Shown here in pieces: positions 8,980 through 19,377 of a stretch of 64,000 bases of DNA; within the stretch, counting starts at the first letter, position 1; every line of letters begins with the position of its first letter. Below the pieces are notes generated by a model. The model saw nothing but the letters and a program-made list of their open reading frames with translations, did not search any database and was not told the origin of the DNA. The position numbers and the translations under genes were made by a program. The DNA comes from Serratia sp. FDAARGOS_506. Its GTDB lineage: Bacteria; Pseudomonadota; Gammaproteobacteria; Enterobacterales; Enterobacteriaceae. Location: contig NZ_CP033831.1 of NCBI RefSeq assembly GCF_003812745.1, positions 1,550,001 through 1,614,000 of the forward strand, written 5' to 3'.

Positions 8980-10446
8980 GTGACCCTGCTTGATGAAACC
9001 CCGGATACCCGTTACCTGCAGCTGGCGGATACGCTGGCCGAGGCGATTCGCCGCGGCACGCTGCGGCCCGGCGACCGTTTGCCGTCGGTACGGCGTTGTG
9101 CGCAAACCCATCGCGTCAGTATCAATACGGTGGTATCGGCTTACCGCACGCTGGAGGATCGCGGGCTGATCGAAGCGCGACCGCAGTCGGGGTTTTACGT
9201 TCGCAGCACGCTGCCGGCGCTGAAGATGGCCTCGGCGCCCAGCGGGCGCATCGAACCGCCGGCGGACGACGTGCTGGCGCTGATCGACACGGTGTTTGCC
9301 GCCCAGCAAAACCCGGCTTTCACCAACATTGCGCTGGCCTGCCCGCAGACCAGCGACTTCTATCCCGGCGGCAAGCTGGGGCGCATGCTGTCCTCTCAGC
9401 TGCGCCGCCAGCCGGGTCTGATCGGGCAGTATCCGTTGCCGCCCGGCAGCCTGCGGCTGCGGCAGCAGATCGCCCGCCGCTCGATGACGCTGGGCATGCT
9501 GCTGGAGCCGGGTGACGTGGTGCTGACCCACGGCTGCATGGAGGCGCTGCAGCTGGCGCTGCGCGTCACCACCAAACCGGGCGACTGCGTCGGGTTGGAG
9601 TCGCCAACCTATTTCTATCTGCTGCCGCTGCTGGCCAGCCTGGGGCTGAAAGCGTTGGAAATTCCCACCGATCCGCAGCGGGGGTTGTCGCTGGACGCGC
9701 TGGAACTGCTATTGAATGAGAAGCGGCTGAACGCGGTGATCGCCATGCCGACGGTGCAAAACCCGCTGGGCTGCACCATGCCGCTGGCGGCGAAAAAGCG
9801 GCTGGCGCGGCTGATGAACGATCATCAGGTGCCGTTGATTGAAGACGGGCTGTATGCCGAGATCCAGTTCGGCGGCGCGCTGTCGCCGGCGGTGAAGGCG
9901 TTCGATCGCGACGGTTGGGTGCTGTTTTGCTCCAGCTTTACCAAAACGCTGGCGCCGGATTTTCGCGTCGGCTGGATCTGCGGTGGCCGTTTCCACGAGG
10001 CGTTGCGCAAGCTGAAGGCAGTATCGTCGATGTCCGAGTCGCAGCTGCTGTCGGAAACGCTGGCGACCTTCCTGGAAAGCGGCGGCTACGATCACCATTT
10101 GCGCAACCTGCGCAAGCGCTATGCGGCACAGGTCGACGAGGCGCGGGCGCTGATCGCCCGGCATTTCCCGCGCGGCACGCTGGCCACGCAGCCGGCGGGC
10201 GGCTTCGTGTTCTGGGTTGAGTTCCCTCCCGGCGTTGACAGCGTGGCGTTGTTCCACCAGCTGTTGGAAGAGCAGATCTGTTTGACGCCGGGCACCTTGT
10301 ATTCCCCCAGCGGGCGCTACCGCAACGCGCTGCGGCTTTCCTGCTGCTACCCGTTCAACGCGCGCTACACCCAGGCGTTGGCCCGGCTCGGCGCCAGGGC
10401 CTGCGAGATGAGCGGCCTGCCGCCCGGCATTGCGCAGGACGGGTAA
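8980..10446 (+). CDS. MocR-type regulator (GntR HTH fused to aminotransferase fold)
   Basis: Transcription regulator with an N-terminal GntR-type winged helix (residues about 10-80: AEAIRRGTLRPGDRLPSVRR) fused to a class I aminotransferase domain that binds pyridoxal phosphate. The PLP lysine is expected in SSFTKTLAPDFRVGW. Start is GTG 8980 with GAGAG upstream; 488 residues, normal for MocR/PdxR proteins. Divergent position next to the LysE exporter suggests it activates that gene in response to an amino acid or vitamin B6 compound; the ligand is unknown. Confidence 0.9.
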   Translation: MTLLDETPDTRYLQLADTLAEAIRRGTLRPGDRLPSVRRCAQTHRVSINTVVSAYRTLEDRGLIEARPQSGFYVRSTLPALKMASAPSGRIEPPADDVLALIDTVFAAQQNPAFTNIALACPQTSDFYPGGKLGRMLSSQLRRQPGLIGQYPLPPGSLRLRQQIARRSMTLGMLLEPGDVVLTHGCMEALQLALRVTTKPGDCVGLESPTYFYLLPLLASLGLKALEIPTDPQRGLSLDALELLLNEKRLNAVIAMPTVQNPLGCTMPLAAKKRLARLMNDHQVPLIEDGLYAEIQFGGALSPAVKAFDRDGWVLFCSSFTKTLAPDFRVGWICGGRFHEALRKLKAVSSMSESQLLSETLATFLESGGYDHHLRNLRKRYAAQVDEARALIARHFPRGTLATQPAGGFVFWVEFPPGVDSVALFHQLLEEQICLTPGTLYSPSGRYRNALRLSCCYPFNARYTQALARLGARACEMSGLPPGIAQDG

Positions 10447-10519
10447 CGGCGCGCGCCTTTTGCTACAATGCCGGTATCATTGATTAGCGTGCCATTTTGG
10501 GCACAAACGGGCAGAGACC

Positions 10520-10882
10520 ATGAAAGAGAAAGAAAAGGCAGAGATCAAGCGCCTGAGCGACCTGCTGGACGCCTTGAACCACAAAGACACCACCGTGATC
10601 CAACAGGGCAACCCTGAGTTGATCGCACAGCACACCAAAGAGAAAGAGAAGCTGGCGACAGAGATTGAGCGTTTGAAAAACGTGCGCGGCGAGAAGCTGA
10701 GCGCCGAAGCGCAGAAGCTGAGCAAGCTGCCGTTCAGTCGCGAGATCACCAAGAAAGAACAGGCCGACATGGGGTCGCTGAAGAAAAGCGTGCGCGGGCT
10801 GATCGTGGTGCATCCGATGACCGCGCTGGGCCGCGAGATGGGCCTGAAAGCGGTCACCGGTTACGCCAAGAAAGCGTTCTGA
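10520..10882 (+). CDS. yibL: Ribosome-associated protein YibL
   Basis: Small charged protein of 120 residues, the same length as E. coli YibL (DUF2810), which is known to co-purify with ribosomes. The C-terminal segment [20 protein letters not shown] is nearly identical in the family; the first half is a lysine/glutamate-rich coiled coil. In E. coli yibL also lies downstream of mtlADR; here the LysE/MocR pair lies between. The exact role is unknown. Confidence 0.9.
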   Translation: MKEKEKAEIKRLSDLLDALNHKDTTVIQQGNPELIAQHTKEKEKLATEIERLKNVRGEKLSAEAQKLSKLPFSREITKKEQADMGSLKKSVRGLIVVHPMTALGREMGLKAVTGYAKKAF

Positions 10883-10893
10883 ACCCCCGGGCG

Positions 10894-11673
10894 TCAGGCC
10901 TTGGTGGTGAAATACGCCTTGGTCTGATAGGGCACGGTTACCGTGTCCTGGCCCCGCAGCTCCTCTTCTTCCGCCACCAGTTGGCGCAATTGATCGATAA
11001 CCTGCTCCTGTTGCGGCTGCGGCAGCGCGGCGATAAAGCTGGTTGAACGCACCCGGTTGTAGATCACGTCCTCCACCGCGCCCCGGTGGCCCAGCATAAA
11101 CACCTGCTCCTGCAGCGGTTCAAAGCCTTTGAACGGGAAGAACTTGCGCCATTCGCCGGTATAGAAACGCGGCGCATCGCCTTCGTGGCGATCGACGATC
11201 TGATTCAGTTTACGCACCCAGCCGACGCGCGCATCGCGCATGTTCCACACCAAACCGAGTTTACCGCCGGGCTTGAGGATGCGCTGGATTTCCGCCAGCG
11301 CCTGCGGCGTGGCGAACCAGTGGAAGGATTGGGCACATACCACCGCATCGACCGACTCGTCCGGCAACGGGATCGCCTCGGCGGTGCCCGCCAGCGTTTT
11401 TACCTGCGGCAGCGCCGCCGACAGTTTTTCCAGCATTTGCGGCACCGGTTCGACGGCGATCACCTGCGCGCCGGTTTCCAGCAGGCGCGGGGTGAACTTG
11501 CCGGTGCCGGCGCCGAGATCGATGACCGTCATGCCGGCGTGCAGGCCGATGGTCTCACGCAGCCAGACGGCGATTTCCGGCGGGTAATCCGGCCGGCCCT
11601 TCACATAGCGATCGGCGTTGGCCTGATAGCCCTCGGCGGCGGCGTGATGAATCGAATGGGTCGGGGTGGTCAT
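10894..11673 (-). CDS. Class I SAM-dependent methyltransferase
   Basis: Predicted cytoplasmic methyltransferase of 259 residues. The SAM-binding motif I is VIDLGAGTGKF and the post-motif acidic residue lies in VIAVEPVPQML; FHWFATPQALAEIQRILKPGG is typical of the Methyltransf_11 family. The chosen start MTTPTHSIHHA (11673) has AGGAGCCAGG upstream; a longer frame would add 51 unsupported residues. Substrate unknown. Convergent with yibL, 11 bp between stops. Confidence 0.88.
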   Translation of the reverse strand: MTTPTHSIHHAAAEGYQANADRYVKGRPDYPPEIAVWLRETIGLHAGMTVIDLGAGTGKFTPRLLETGAQVIAVEPVPQMLEKLSAALPQVKTLAGTAEAIPLPDESVDAVVCAQSFHWFATPQALAEIQRILKPGGKLGLVWNMRDARVGWVRKLNQIVDRHEGDAPRFYTGEWRKFFPFKGFEPLQEQVFMLGHRGAVEDVIYNRVRSTSFIAALPQPQQEQVIDQLRQLVAEEEELRGQDTVTVPYQTKAYFTTKA

Positions 11674-11776
11674 ATACCTGGCTCCTGGCTGAAAAAACGT
11701 GCGGCTACAGTATAGGCGGAAGAGTAGGGTTAACGCGGCATTCGGCGCACGTTTTTCATCTTTTCCACCCGCGATT

Positions 11777-12448
11777 TCAACGGCCGAGCAGGCGGCGATT
11801 GAAGTCCTCGAGGCGCCCTTCGGCAAGCCGCGTGAGCATGGTCTTGCTCCAGCTGGCGGAGAGGCCGGCTACCGCCAACAGGCGGCGATACTGTTCCGCG
11901 TCGAACGGCATGTGCCAGGCGATGGCGATGGCTTCGGCGACCGACACGTCGCTGTTACGCGCCGCCAGCTCCAGCGGACGATCGCCGCTGACCGCGCCGG
12001 GCGACACCACCCGATACAGCCAGCCGCAGCGACCGCTTTGTTGCATCAGCACCGAAATGTCCTCGATGGCGAAGTGATAATTGAGCTTGAAGCACGGTGA
12101 GCGCGGCTGGGTGACCTGGATCAGCGCTTCGCCCCAGCGGAAGATGTCGCCCATAAACACGTTGTGTTCGGTTAGCCCTTCGGTGGAGATATTCTCGCCG
12201 AAGGCCGGGGCGCAAAACTGCTCTGCCTGCGCCGGAAACTGCTCGCGCCAGTGGGCGTAATGCTCGCGCGGGTAGTGGCACAGCGCGCGATCCGGCCCGC
12301 CGTGGTAGCTTTTCTCCGCCTGTTCGTCGCCTTCCAGGCCGAGCGGCGTAAGCCGGATGGCGCCATCCACCTGGCGTTTGGCGATGGCGCTGGGGCGCCC
12401 GCCCTCATAAGGTTGAATATTGCCGATGTAAACGTCTGGGTGATGCAT
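11777..12448 (-). CDS. yiiM: MOSC-domain protein YiiM
   Basis: Molybdenum-cofactor-dependent MOSC protein of 223 residues (E. coli YiiM 224). In E. coli this protein helps detoxify N-hydroxylated bases such as 6-N-hydroxylaminopurine. The MOSC core is seen in LGLEGDEQAEKSYHGGPDRA and FGENISTEGL, and QPRSPCFKL holds the conserved cysteine that should bind the cofactor. The start at 12448 is favoured by a GGAGG upstream. It is transcribed away from the histidine phosphatase at 12580. Confidence 0.9.
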   Translation of the reverse strand: MHHPDVYIGNIQPYEGGRPSAIAKRQVDGAIRLTPLGLEGDEQAEKSYHGGPDRALCHYPREHYAHWREQFPAQAEQFCAPAFGENISTEGLTEHNVFMGDIFRWGEALIQVTQPRSPCFKLNYHFAIEDISVLMQQSGRCGWLYRVVSPGAVSGDRPLELAARNSDVSVAEAIAIAWHMPFDAEQYRRLLAVAGLSASWSKTMLTRLAEGRLEDFNRRLLGR

Positions 12449-12579
12449 GTGCGCCTCCGTGTCTCGCGTCGAGGGCTCAGCATAGCCTGAGTTGATGTCG
12501 TACACTACCCGGCATTTTCCTGTACGGAAGGATGTGTTTTTCCTGTCTATAGTTAGGCCTTTATCGTCGAGAAAAAGCC

Positions 12580-13194
12580 ATGCGTTTCATCGTATTGAGG
12601 CATGCAGAATCAGAATGGAACCACTCAGGGATTATTCAGGGGCGAAGTGACAGTCCGCTGACAGAGGAGGGGCACCGTCAAATCGCTGCGCTTGGCGCCC
12701 GGTTGCAGATGTTATCGCTCACTTTGCTGGTCAGTTCACCGGCCGGCCGGGCGTGTGCGACGGCGGAGACGCTGGCGCAGAGATGTGGCTGCGCTGTACA
12801 AACGGATGAACGCTTGCAGGAGCAAGATTTTGGCCGGCTGGAAGGGTTATCTTATGCGCAGGCCATACGCGATTATCCCGAAGCGACGCAATGTATCTTT
12901 GCCGGCAAGGCAGAGGCGTCGGCGCCGGGAGGGGAGAATGCTTATGAGGTTGCCTGGCGCATGATGGCTTGCCTGTCCGATCTGGCTGTCGATGGACAAA
13001 ATCAAACGCTTGGTGTTGTTACGCACGGCCATGCGCTGCAGGCGCTGATTTGGTGGCTTAAAGGGGCTGACCCGCAGGAAGACCTTCGCAGATACGGTCA
13101 TCGCAATTGCGGTTACGCCATGCTTGATGTGACCGCCGCTGGTTTTAATTTGTTGAATTGGGGGGTAGCAACTCACTTGTTGCCGCAAAGATAG
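12580..13194 (+). CDS. Histidine phosphatase family protein
   Basis: Phosphoglycerate-mutase-like phosphatase of 204 residues. The catalytic motif LRHAESEWN lies at residues 6-14, with His 8 the expected phospho-acceptor, and the second conserved histidine is in VVTHGHALQALIWW. The family covers GpmB, CobC and broad phosphatases; none can be chosen here. Its base composition is less GC-rich than its neighbours and its codon use is less biased, which hints at a different history. Confidence 0.85.
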   Translation: MRFIVLRHAESEWNHSGIIQGRSDSPLTEEGHRQIAALGARLQMLSLTLLVSSPAGRACATAETLAQRCGCAVQTDERLQEQDFGRLEGLSYAQAIRDYPEATQCIFAGKAEASAPGGENAYEVAWRMMACLSDLAVDGQNQTLGVVTHGHALQALIWWLKGADPQEDLRRYGHRNCGYAMLDVTAAGFNLLNWGVATHLLPQR

Positions 13195-13225
13195 GGCGAG
13201 GAACAGATGTCCCTCGCCTGAGAGA

Positions 13226-15154
13226 TCAGAAGGTGGTCCAGTTCTCTTCCGCTGCGGCGTTGGCAGCCGCGGGTTTTACCGCCGGCGCTTTCGGCGCGGC
13301 GGCTTTCACGGCGGCGGGTTCGGTCTGTTCCGCCAAACGGAACACCGAGACGCTCTGCAGCAGCATGTCCGCCTGTTCTTCCAGCGAATCGGCGGCGGCG
13401 GCGGACTCTTCCACCAGCGCGGCGTTCTGCTGGGTGGTGTGGTCCATCTCGACGATCGCCTGGCCAATCTGGGCGATGCCGCGCGTCTGCTCATCGGAGG
13501 CGGCGGCGATTTCAGCCATGATGTCGCGCACGTGGGTGACCGAGCGGACGATCTGTTCCATGGTGTTGCCGGTGCTTTCTACCAGTTCGGTGCCGGTTTT
13601 CACCCGGCTGACCGATTCGGCGATCAGCCCCTCGATCTCCTTGGCCGCCTGGGCGCTGCGGCTCGCCAGGCTGCGCACTTCGCTGGCGACCACCGAGAAG
13701 CCGCGGCCCTGTTCGCCGGCGCGCGCCGCTTCCACCGCAGCGTTGAGCGCAAGGATGTTGGTCTGGAAGGCAATGCCGTTGATCAGGGTAGTAATTTCGG
13801 CGATACGCTGCGAACTGCTGGAAATATCGCGCATGGTGCTGACCACGTTTTCCACCAGCTTGCCGCCCTGCTGTGCGGTCTGCGAAGCGTCGGTGGCCAG
13901 CTGATTGGCGTGATGGGCGTTGTCGGCGTTCTGTTTCACCGTGGCGGTCAGTTGCTCCATGCTGGCGGCGGTTTCCTCGACCGCCGCCGCCTGCTGCTCG
14001 GTGCGGGAGGAGAGGTCGGTGTTGCCGGCGGCGATTTCCGCTGAGGCGGTGGAGACCTGGCTGACTCCCATCTGAATCTTCTCAATCATGGTGCGCAGGT
14101 TTTGGCTCATGGCCGCCACCGCGTTCAGCAACTGCCCCAGCTCATCGCGGCGGGTGCTGGTCTGCGCCTGGCGCAGGTCGCCGCCGGCGATGCGTTCCGC
14201 CATGGCCAGCGTGCTGTGCAGCGGACGGGTGATCTGCAGCGTGATGCGCCAGGCGATAAGTACCCCGGCGATGATGGCGATCAGGGTGGTGATGCCCATC
14301 TGCAGCTGCGCCAGATTGATGTTGTTGCGCGTTTGCACCAGCTCGTCCTGCATAAATGCGTTCACCAGCGTGCCGATCTCTTGCGCGCGTTCGCCGAGCT
14401 GCCGGCTGATCTGCTGCTCGTGCTCATAGGCCGGCAGGTAGGCCGCGATGCGGTTTTTGTAATCGTCCAGGGCGGCCAGCAGCGGTTGCAGCTGCGGGCG
14501 TTGCGCGTCGCTGACCCTGCGGCTCAGGGCGTTGGCCGCGTCGCGCGCGTCGTCGATGGCCGCCATCAGCGGCCCTTCGGTTTCCTTGTTCAGGCTCAGC
14601 AGCAGGCCGCGCGCGCCGTAGCGCACCTGGGTCAGCTTCTGGTTCAACTGGATGAAGGCCAGCTGCAGATCGCCATTGGTCAGCTGGCGCTCCACCTGGC
14701 TCAGGCTGGCCTGCACTTCCGACATGTTCCAGCTCTGGCGCACCGCGTCTTTCGCTGTGACCGCCTGCTCAAAGATTTTTTGCTGCTGCTGATATTCCCC
14801 GATCAACGTCACCAGACGCTGCAGATCCTTGCGGCTTTGGGCGTCCCAGTTCAGCGCCTGCGCCTGGTCTATCAGTTTGACGGCGTTTTCAATATTGGCG
14901 CGGTTGTTCTGCAGATACTCCGGTTGGTAGGTCTGGCCGTACATGGCGCGGTTGTATTTGGCCTGGTTGATCTCCTCGTTCAGCCGGTTGCTGAAGTCGA
15001 TGCGATCGGCGCGCGATTCGATGATATGCAGATATTGCGCCCCGGTGCCGGCGATGACGACCGCCAACAGCAGCAACAGCGCGAAGCCGAGGCCGAGCTT
15101 TTTACCTACGGTGAGATGTGTGAACTTTCCTGCCAATGCTTGCAATGCCGCCAT
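13226..15154 (-). CDS. Methyl-accepting chemotaxis protein
   Basis: Inner-membrane chemoreceptor of 642 residues. It has an N-terminal membrane helix (about residues 15-36), a periplasmic helical sensor domain to about residue 290, a second membrane helix, HAMP, and the cytoplasmic signalling hairpin (methylation region EQQAAAVEETAASMEQL; tip IAFQTNILALNAAVEAARAG). The C-terminus ends in NWTTF, like the CheR/CheB-docking pentapeptide of Tar and Tsr (NWETF). The chosen start MAALQALAGKF is placed just before the membrane helix. Ligand unknown. Confidence 0.93.
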   Translation of the reverse strand: MAALQALAGKFTHLTVGKKLGLGFALLLLLAVVIAGTGAQYLHIIESRADRIDFSNRLNEEINQAKYNRAMYGQTYQPEYLQNNRANIENAVKLIDQAQALNWDAQSRKDLQRLVTLIGEYQQQQKIFEQAVTAKDAVRQSWNMSEVQASLSQVERQLTNGDLQLAFIQLNQKLTQVRYGARGLLLSLNKETEGPLMAAIDDARDAANALSRRVSDAQRPQLQPLLAALDDYKNRIAAYLPAYEHEQQISRQLGERAQEIGTLVNAFMQDELVQTRNNINLAQLQMGITTLIAIIAGVLIAWRITLQITRPLHSTLAMAERIAGGDLRQAQTSTRRDELGQLLNAVAAMSQNLRTMIEKIQMGVSQVSTASAEIAAGNTDLSSRTEQQAAAVEETAASMEQLTATVKQNADNAHHANQLATDASQTAQQGGKLVENVVSTMRDISSSSQRIAEITTLINGIAFQTNILALNAAVEAARAGEQGRGFSVVASEVRSLASRSAQAAKEIEGLIAESVSRVKTGTELVESTGNTMEQIVRSVTHVRDIMAEIAAASDEQTRGIAQIGQAIVEMDHTTQQNAALVEESAAAADSLEEQADMLLQSVSVFRLAEQTEPAAVKAAAPKAPAVKPAAANAAAEENWTTF

Positions 15155-15233
15155 AGCGCTTTTCCTTCTCCGGGCGAACGTCAATTGAACAAACCATCGG
15201 CAAGAAGTGGTCAAACTTTAGCGGATTTCAGGC

Positions 15234-15259
15234 AAAAAAATACCCGCCGGTGGCGGGCA
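15234..15259 (-). terminator. Intrinsic terminator of sodA (minus strand)
   Basis: Read on the minus strand, the stem CCCGCC / GGCGGG with a 3-nt loop is followed by a run of T. It lies 20 nt beyond the sodA stop. Confidence 0.85.
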
Positions 15260-15278
15260 TCTTAATCAGCGGGGCGAA

Positions 15279-15899
15279 TTACTTCTTCGCGGCGAAGCGT
15301 GCGGCGGCTTCATCCCAGTTGACCACGTTCCAGAACGCCTTGATGTAGTCAGGACGTTTGTTCTGATATTTCAGGTAGTAAGCGTGTTCCCACACGTCCA
15401 GGCCGATGATTGGGAAACCGGAAGCGCCGGCGACGGCTTCGCCCATCAGCGGGCTATCCTGGTTGGCGGTAGACACCACGGCCAGTTTGCCGTCTTTCAG
15501 CACCAGCCAGGCCCAACCGGAACCGAAGCGGGTGGCTGCGGCTTTCTCGAACTCTTCCTGGAATTTCTCAACGCTGCCGAAATCGCGCTCGATGGCCGCT
15601 TTCAGATCGCCGCCCAGCGTGGTGCCGGTTTTCAGGTTTTTCCAGAAGAAGCTGTGGTTGGCGTGGCCGCCGGCGTTGTTGCGCATGAAGGTGCGTTTGT
15701 CGGCAGGCACCTTATCCAGATCCTGGATCAGCTCTTCAACGCTGTATTTGGCCAGCTCAGGGTAGGCTTCCAGCACGGTGTTGGCATTGTTGACGTAGGT
15801 CTGGTGGTGTTTGGTGTGATGGATTTCCATCGTCTGCTTGTCGAAATGCGGTTCCAGTGCGTCGTAAGCGTACGGCAGGGATGGCAGTGAATAACTCAT
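15279..15899 (-). CDS. sodA: Superoxide dismutase [Mn]
   Basis: Cytoplasmic manganese superoxide dismutase, 206 residues as in E. coli. The N-terminus [20 protein letters not shown], the His-rich [17 protein letters not shown] and the metal-ligand motif [19 protein letters not shown] are diagnostic. The start at 15899 is preserved; an upstream in-frame ATG would add 15 residues with no family match. A Fur-box-like sequence about 80 bp upstream fits the known iron control of sodA. Confidence 0.97.
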   Translation of the reverse strand: MSYSLPSLPYAYDALEPHFDKQTMEIHHTKHHQTYVNNANTVLEAYPELAKYSVEELIQDLDKVPADKRTFMRNNAGGHANHSFFWKNLKTGTTLGGDLKAAIERDFGSVEKFQEEFEKAAATRFGSGWAWLVLKDGKLAVVSTANQDSPLMGEAVAGASGFPIIGLDVWEHAYYLKYQNKRPDYIKAFWNVVNWDEAAARFAAKK

Positions 15900-15979
15900 A
15901 ATCATCATCTCCAGTGGTGTATGGGCGGCGCAAAGGGCGAGCACCGCGTAAGCAGTCGGATCATTATAGTTAATTAAAT

Positions 15980-15998
15980 GATATTGAAAATGATTATC
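15980..15998 (-). promoter_or_regulatory. Fur box upstream of sodA
   Basis: GATATTGAAAATGATTATC matches the 19-bp Fur consensus at 16 of 19 positions and lies 81 bp upstream of the sodA start. Fur repression of sodA is established in E. coli. The 418-bp gap 15900-16317 otherwise carries the two divergent promoter regions and no gene. Confidence 0.75.
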
Positions 15999-16317
15999 AA
16001 TGCCCTGTGAACTGTGTGGTTAATGAACAAATCGCTGCGCTAACATACTGATAGAAGAGGGCGGCGGGTGGCCGCGTCAAGCCGTCGCCCCGGCGCGTGG
16101 GTTACTCTCTATACTGTAGGAAGCGCCAACGCCGAAATGTATCGAAATGTGCCAAAGCGTTCACTGAATGAGCACGAGTGTGTAACAACCACAAGCACGC
16201 TGTGGTAATATGGCCGGCGTTCGTAGCAAGCATAACAACAGTGACATTCGCGTTTGCCGCGCTAGCGGGGCAGGCGCATTTGAACAATGTGACAATCGAG
16301 AGTGAAAGGAGACCCCC

Positions 16318-19300
16318 ATGCAGGTCAGCAGAAGGCAGTTCTTTAAGATCTGCGCTGGCGGTATGGCAGGAACGACGGTAGCCGCGCTGGGCTTTGCCCC
16401 CGAAGTGGCGTTGGCGGAAACCCGGCAGTACAAACTGCTGCGCGCCCGCGAGACCCGTAATACCTGTACGTATTGTTCCGTCGGCTGTGGGCTGTTGATG
16501 TACAGCCTTGGTGATGGCGCCAAAAACGCCAAAGAAAGCATTTTCCATATCGAAGGGGATCCGGATCATCCGGTAAACCGCGGCGCGCTTTGCCCGAAAG
16601 GCGCCGGCCTGGTTGACTTCATCCACAGCGAAAGCCGCCTCAAGTACCCGGAATACCGGGCGCCAGGGTCGGACAAATGGCAGCGCATCAGCTGGGACGA
16701 CGCCTTTACCCGCATCGCCAAGCTGGTGAAAGAAGACCGTGACGCCAACTTCATCAAAACCAACGACCAGGGCGTTACCGTCAACCGTTGGCTGACCACC
16801 GGCATGCTGTGCGCCTCGGCCGCCAGCAACGAAACCGGTTTTCTGTCGCAAAAATTTAGTCGCGCTCTCGGCATGCTTGCCGTAGACAACCAGGCGCGTG
16901 TCTGACACGGACCAACGGTAGCAAGTCTTGCTCCAACATTTGGTCGCGGTGCGATGACCAACCACTGGGTTGATATCAAGAACGCGAATTTGATTATCGT
17001 CATGGGCGGTAATGCGGCGGAAGCGCATCCGGTGGGGTTCCGCTGGGCGATGGAAGCCAAAATACACAACAATGCCAAGCTGATCGTGATCGATCCGCGC
17101 TTTACCCGAACCGCATCGGTGGCGGACTTCTACACGCCGATCCGCTCCGGGACCGACATCGCTTTCCTGTCGGGCGTGTTGCTGTATCTGATGACCAACA
17201 ACAAGTTCAACCGCGAATACGTCGAGGCCTACACCAACGCCAGCCTGCTGGTGCGGGAAGACTTTGCCTTCGAAGACGGTTTGTTCAGCGGCTATGACGC
17301 GGAAAACCGCAAGTACGACAAAACCACCTGGAACTACCAGTTCGACGAGAACGGCTTTGCCAAGCGCGACGTCACGCTGCAGGATCCGCGCTGCGTGTGG
17401 AACATGCTGAAACAGCACGTGAGCCGCTACACGCCTGACGTGGTGACCAACATCTGTGGCACGCCGAAGGACGATTTCCTCAAGGTGTGCGAATACATCG
17501 CCGAAACCTGCGTCGCGGATAAAACCGCTTCGTTCCTGTACGCCCTGGGCTGGACTCAGCACTCGGTCGGCGCGCAGAACATCCGTACCATGGCGATGAT
17601 CCAGCTGCTGCTCGGCAACATGGGCATGGCGGGCGGCGGCGTCAACGCGCTGCGCGGCCACTCCAACATCCAGGGGCTGACCGATCTCGGCCTGCTGTCG
17701 CAGAGCCTGCCGGGCTACCTGACGCTGCCGTCGGAGAAACAGACCGATCTCGAGACCTACCTGAAGGCCAACACGCCGAAGGCGCTGCTGCCGGGCCAGG
17801 TGAACTACTGGGGCAACTATCCGAAATTCTTCGTCAGCATGATGAAGACCTTCTACGGCGACAAGGCGCAGAAGGACAACAGTTGGGGCTTTGACTGGTT
17901 GCCGAAGTGGGACAAAGGCTACGACGTGCTGCAGTACTTCGAGATGATGGCGCAGGGCAAGGTCAACGGCTACTTCTGCCAGGGCTTTAACCCGGTGGCG
18001 TCGTTCCCGAACAAAAACAAGGTGGTGGCTTCGCTGTCCAAGCTGAAGTTCCTGGTGACCATCGATCCGTTGAACACCGAGACCTCCAACTTCTGGCAGA
18101 ACCACGGCGAGTTCAACGACGTCGATTCGTCGCAGATCCAGACCGAAGTGTTCCGCCTGCCGTCTACCTGCTTCGCCGAAGAGAACGGCTCGATCGTCAA
18201 CTCCGGCCGCTGGCTGCAGTGGCACTGGAAAGGCGCAGACGCCCCGGGTGAAGCGCTGAACGACGGCGAGATCCTGGCGGGCATCTTCAGCCGCCTGCGC
18301 GAAATGTATGCGCGCGACGGCGGTGCGGTGCCGGAACAGGTGCTGAACATGCGCTGGGACTACCTGACGCCGGACAACCCGTCGCCGGAAGAGGTGGCGC
18401 AGGAAAACAACGGTAAGGCGCTGGCGGATCTGCTGGATGCCGACGGCAAAGTGCTGGTGAAAAAAGGCGAGCTGCTCAGCTCGTTCGCGCAGCTGCGCGA
18501 CGACGGCACCACCGCCAGCGGCTGCTGGATCTTCGCCGGCAGCTGGACGCCGGCCGGCAACCAGATGGCGCGGCGCGACAACGCCGATCCGTCCGGCCTC
18601 GGCAATACGTTGGGCTGGGCCTGGGCATGGCCGCTCAACCGCCGCATTCTGTACAACCGCGCCTCGGCGGACCCGCAGGGTAAACCGTGGGATCCGAAAC
18701 GCCAGCTGCTGGAGTGGGACGGCGCCAAGTGGGTTGGGGCCGATATCCCGGACTACAGCACCGCCGCGCCGGGCAGCGACGTCGGGCCGTTCATCATGCA
18801 GCCGGAAGGCATGGGCCGCCTGTTCGCCACCGACAAGATGGCGGAAGGGCCGTTCCCTGAACACTACGAGCCGTTCGAAACGCCGCTCGGCACCAACCCG
18901 CTGCACCCGAACGTGGTGTCCAACCCGGCGGCGCGCGTGTTCAAGGACGATCTGGCGGCGATGGGCAAATCCGACAAGTTCCCTTACGTCGGCACCACCT
19001 ATCGTCTGACCGAGCACTTCCACTACTGGACCAAGCACGCGCGGCTGAACGCCATCGCGCAGCCGGAGCAGTTCGTGGAGATCGGCGAGAAGCTGGCGGA
19101 GAAGAAAGGCATCAAGCAGGGCGACACCGTGAAGGTCAGCTCCAACCGCGGCTACATCAAGGCCAAGGCGGTGGTGACCAAGCGTATTCGTACGCTGCAG
19201 GTGCACGGCCAGGAAGTCGACACCATCGGTATCCCGATCCACTGGGGTTACGAAGGGGTGGCGAAGAAAGGCTTTATCGCCAACACGCTGACGCCGTTCG

Positions 19301-19365
19301 TCGGCGACGCCAATACGCAAACGCCGGAATTCAAGGCGTTCCTGGTCAACGTGGAAAAGGTGTAA
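16318..19365 (+). CDS. fdoG: Formate dehydrogenase-O major subunit, selenoprotein (UGA read as Sec196)
   Basis: Periplasm-facing molybdopterin subunit that oxidises formate to CO2 and passes electrons to FdoH and FdoI. The frame is interrupted by TGA at 16903-16905, residue 196, exactly where FdoG carries selenocysteine (NQARV-Sec-HGPTVAS). Total length is 1015 residues. A Tat signal (SRRQFFK, residues 4-10) and the [4Fe-4S] motif CTYCSVGC near residue 50 are visible. The stop is not a mutation: a SECIS-like hairpin follows directly. AAAGGAG precedes the ATG. fdoH follows after 12 nt. Downstream fdhE identifies the O isoenzyme rather than the nitrate-induced N form. Confidence 0.96.
16906..16944 (+). 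promoter_or_regulatory. SECIS element of fdoG
   Basis: Immediately after the UGA the RNA can fold into a hairpin: outer arms ACCAA (16911-16915) and TTGGT (16940-16944), inner stem AGCAA (16920-16924) and TTGCT (16928-16932) with a GTC loop. Bacterial SECIS elements sit here and are bound by SelB through a G and U in the loop. Confidence 0.8.
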
Positions 19366-19377
19366 CGGAGACGAATT

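Noticed and set aside
16903-16905. In-frame stop that splits fdoG into 195 and 803 residue parts
   Set aside because: It is the UGA selenocysteine codon: residue 196, conserved context, SECIS hairpin right after, and selA/selB/selC in the same window.
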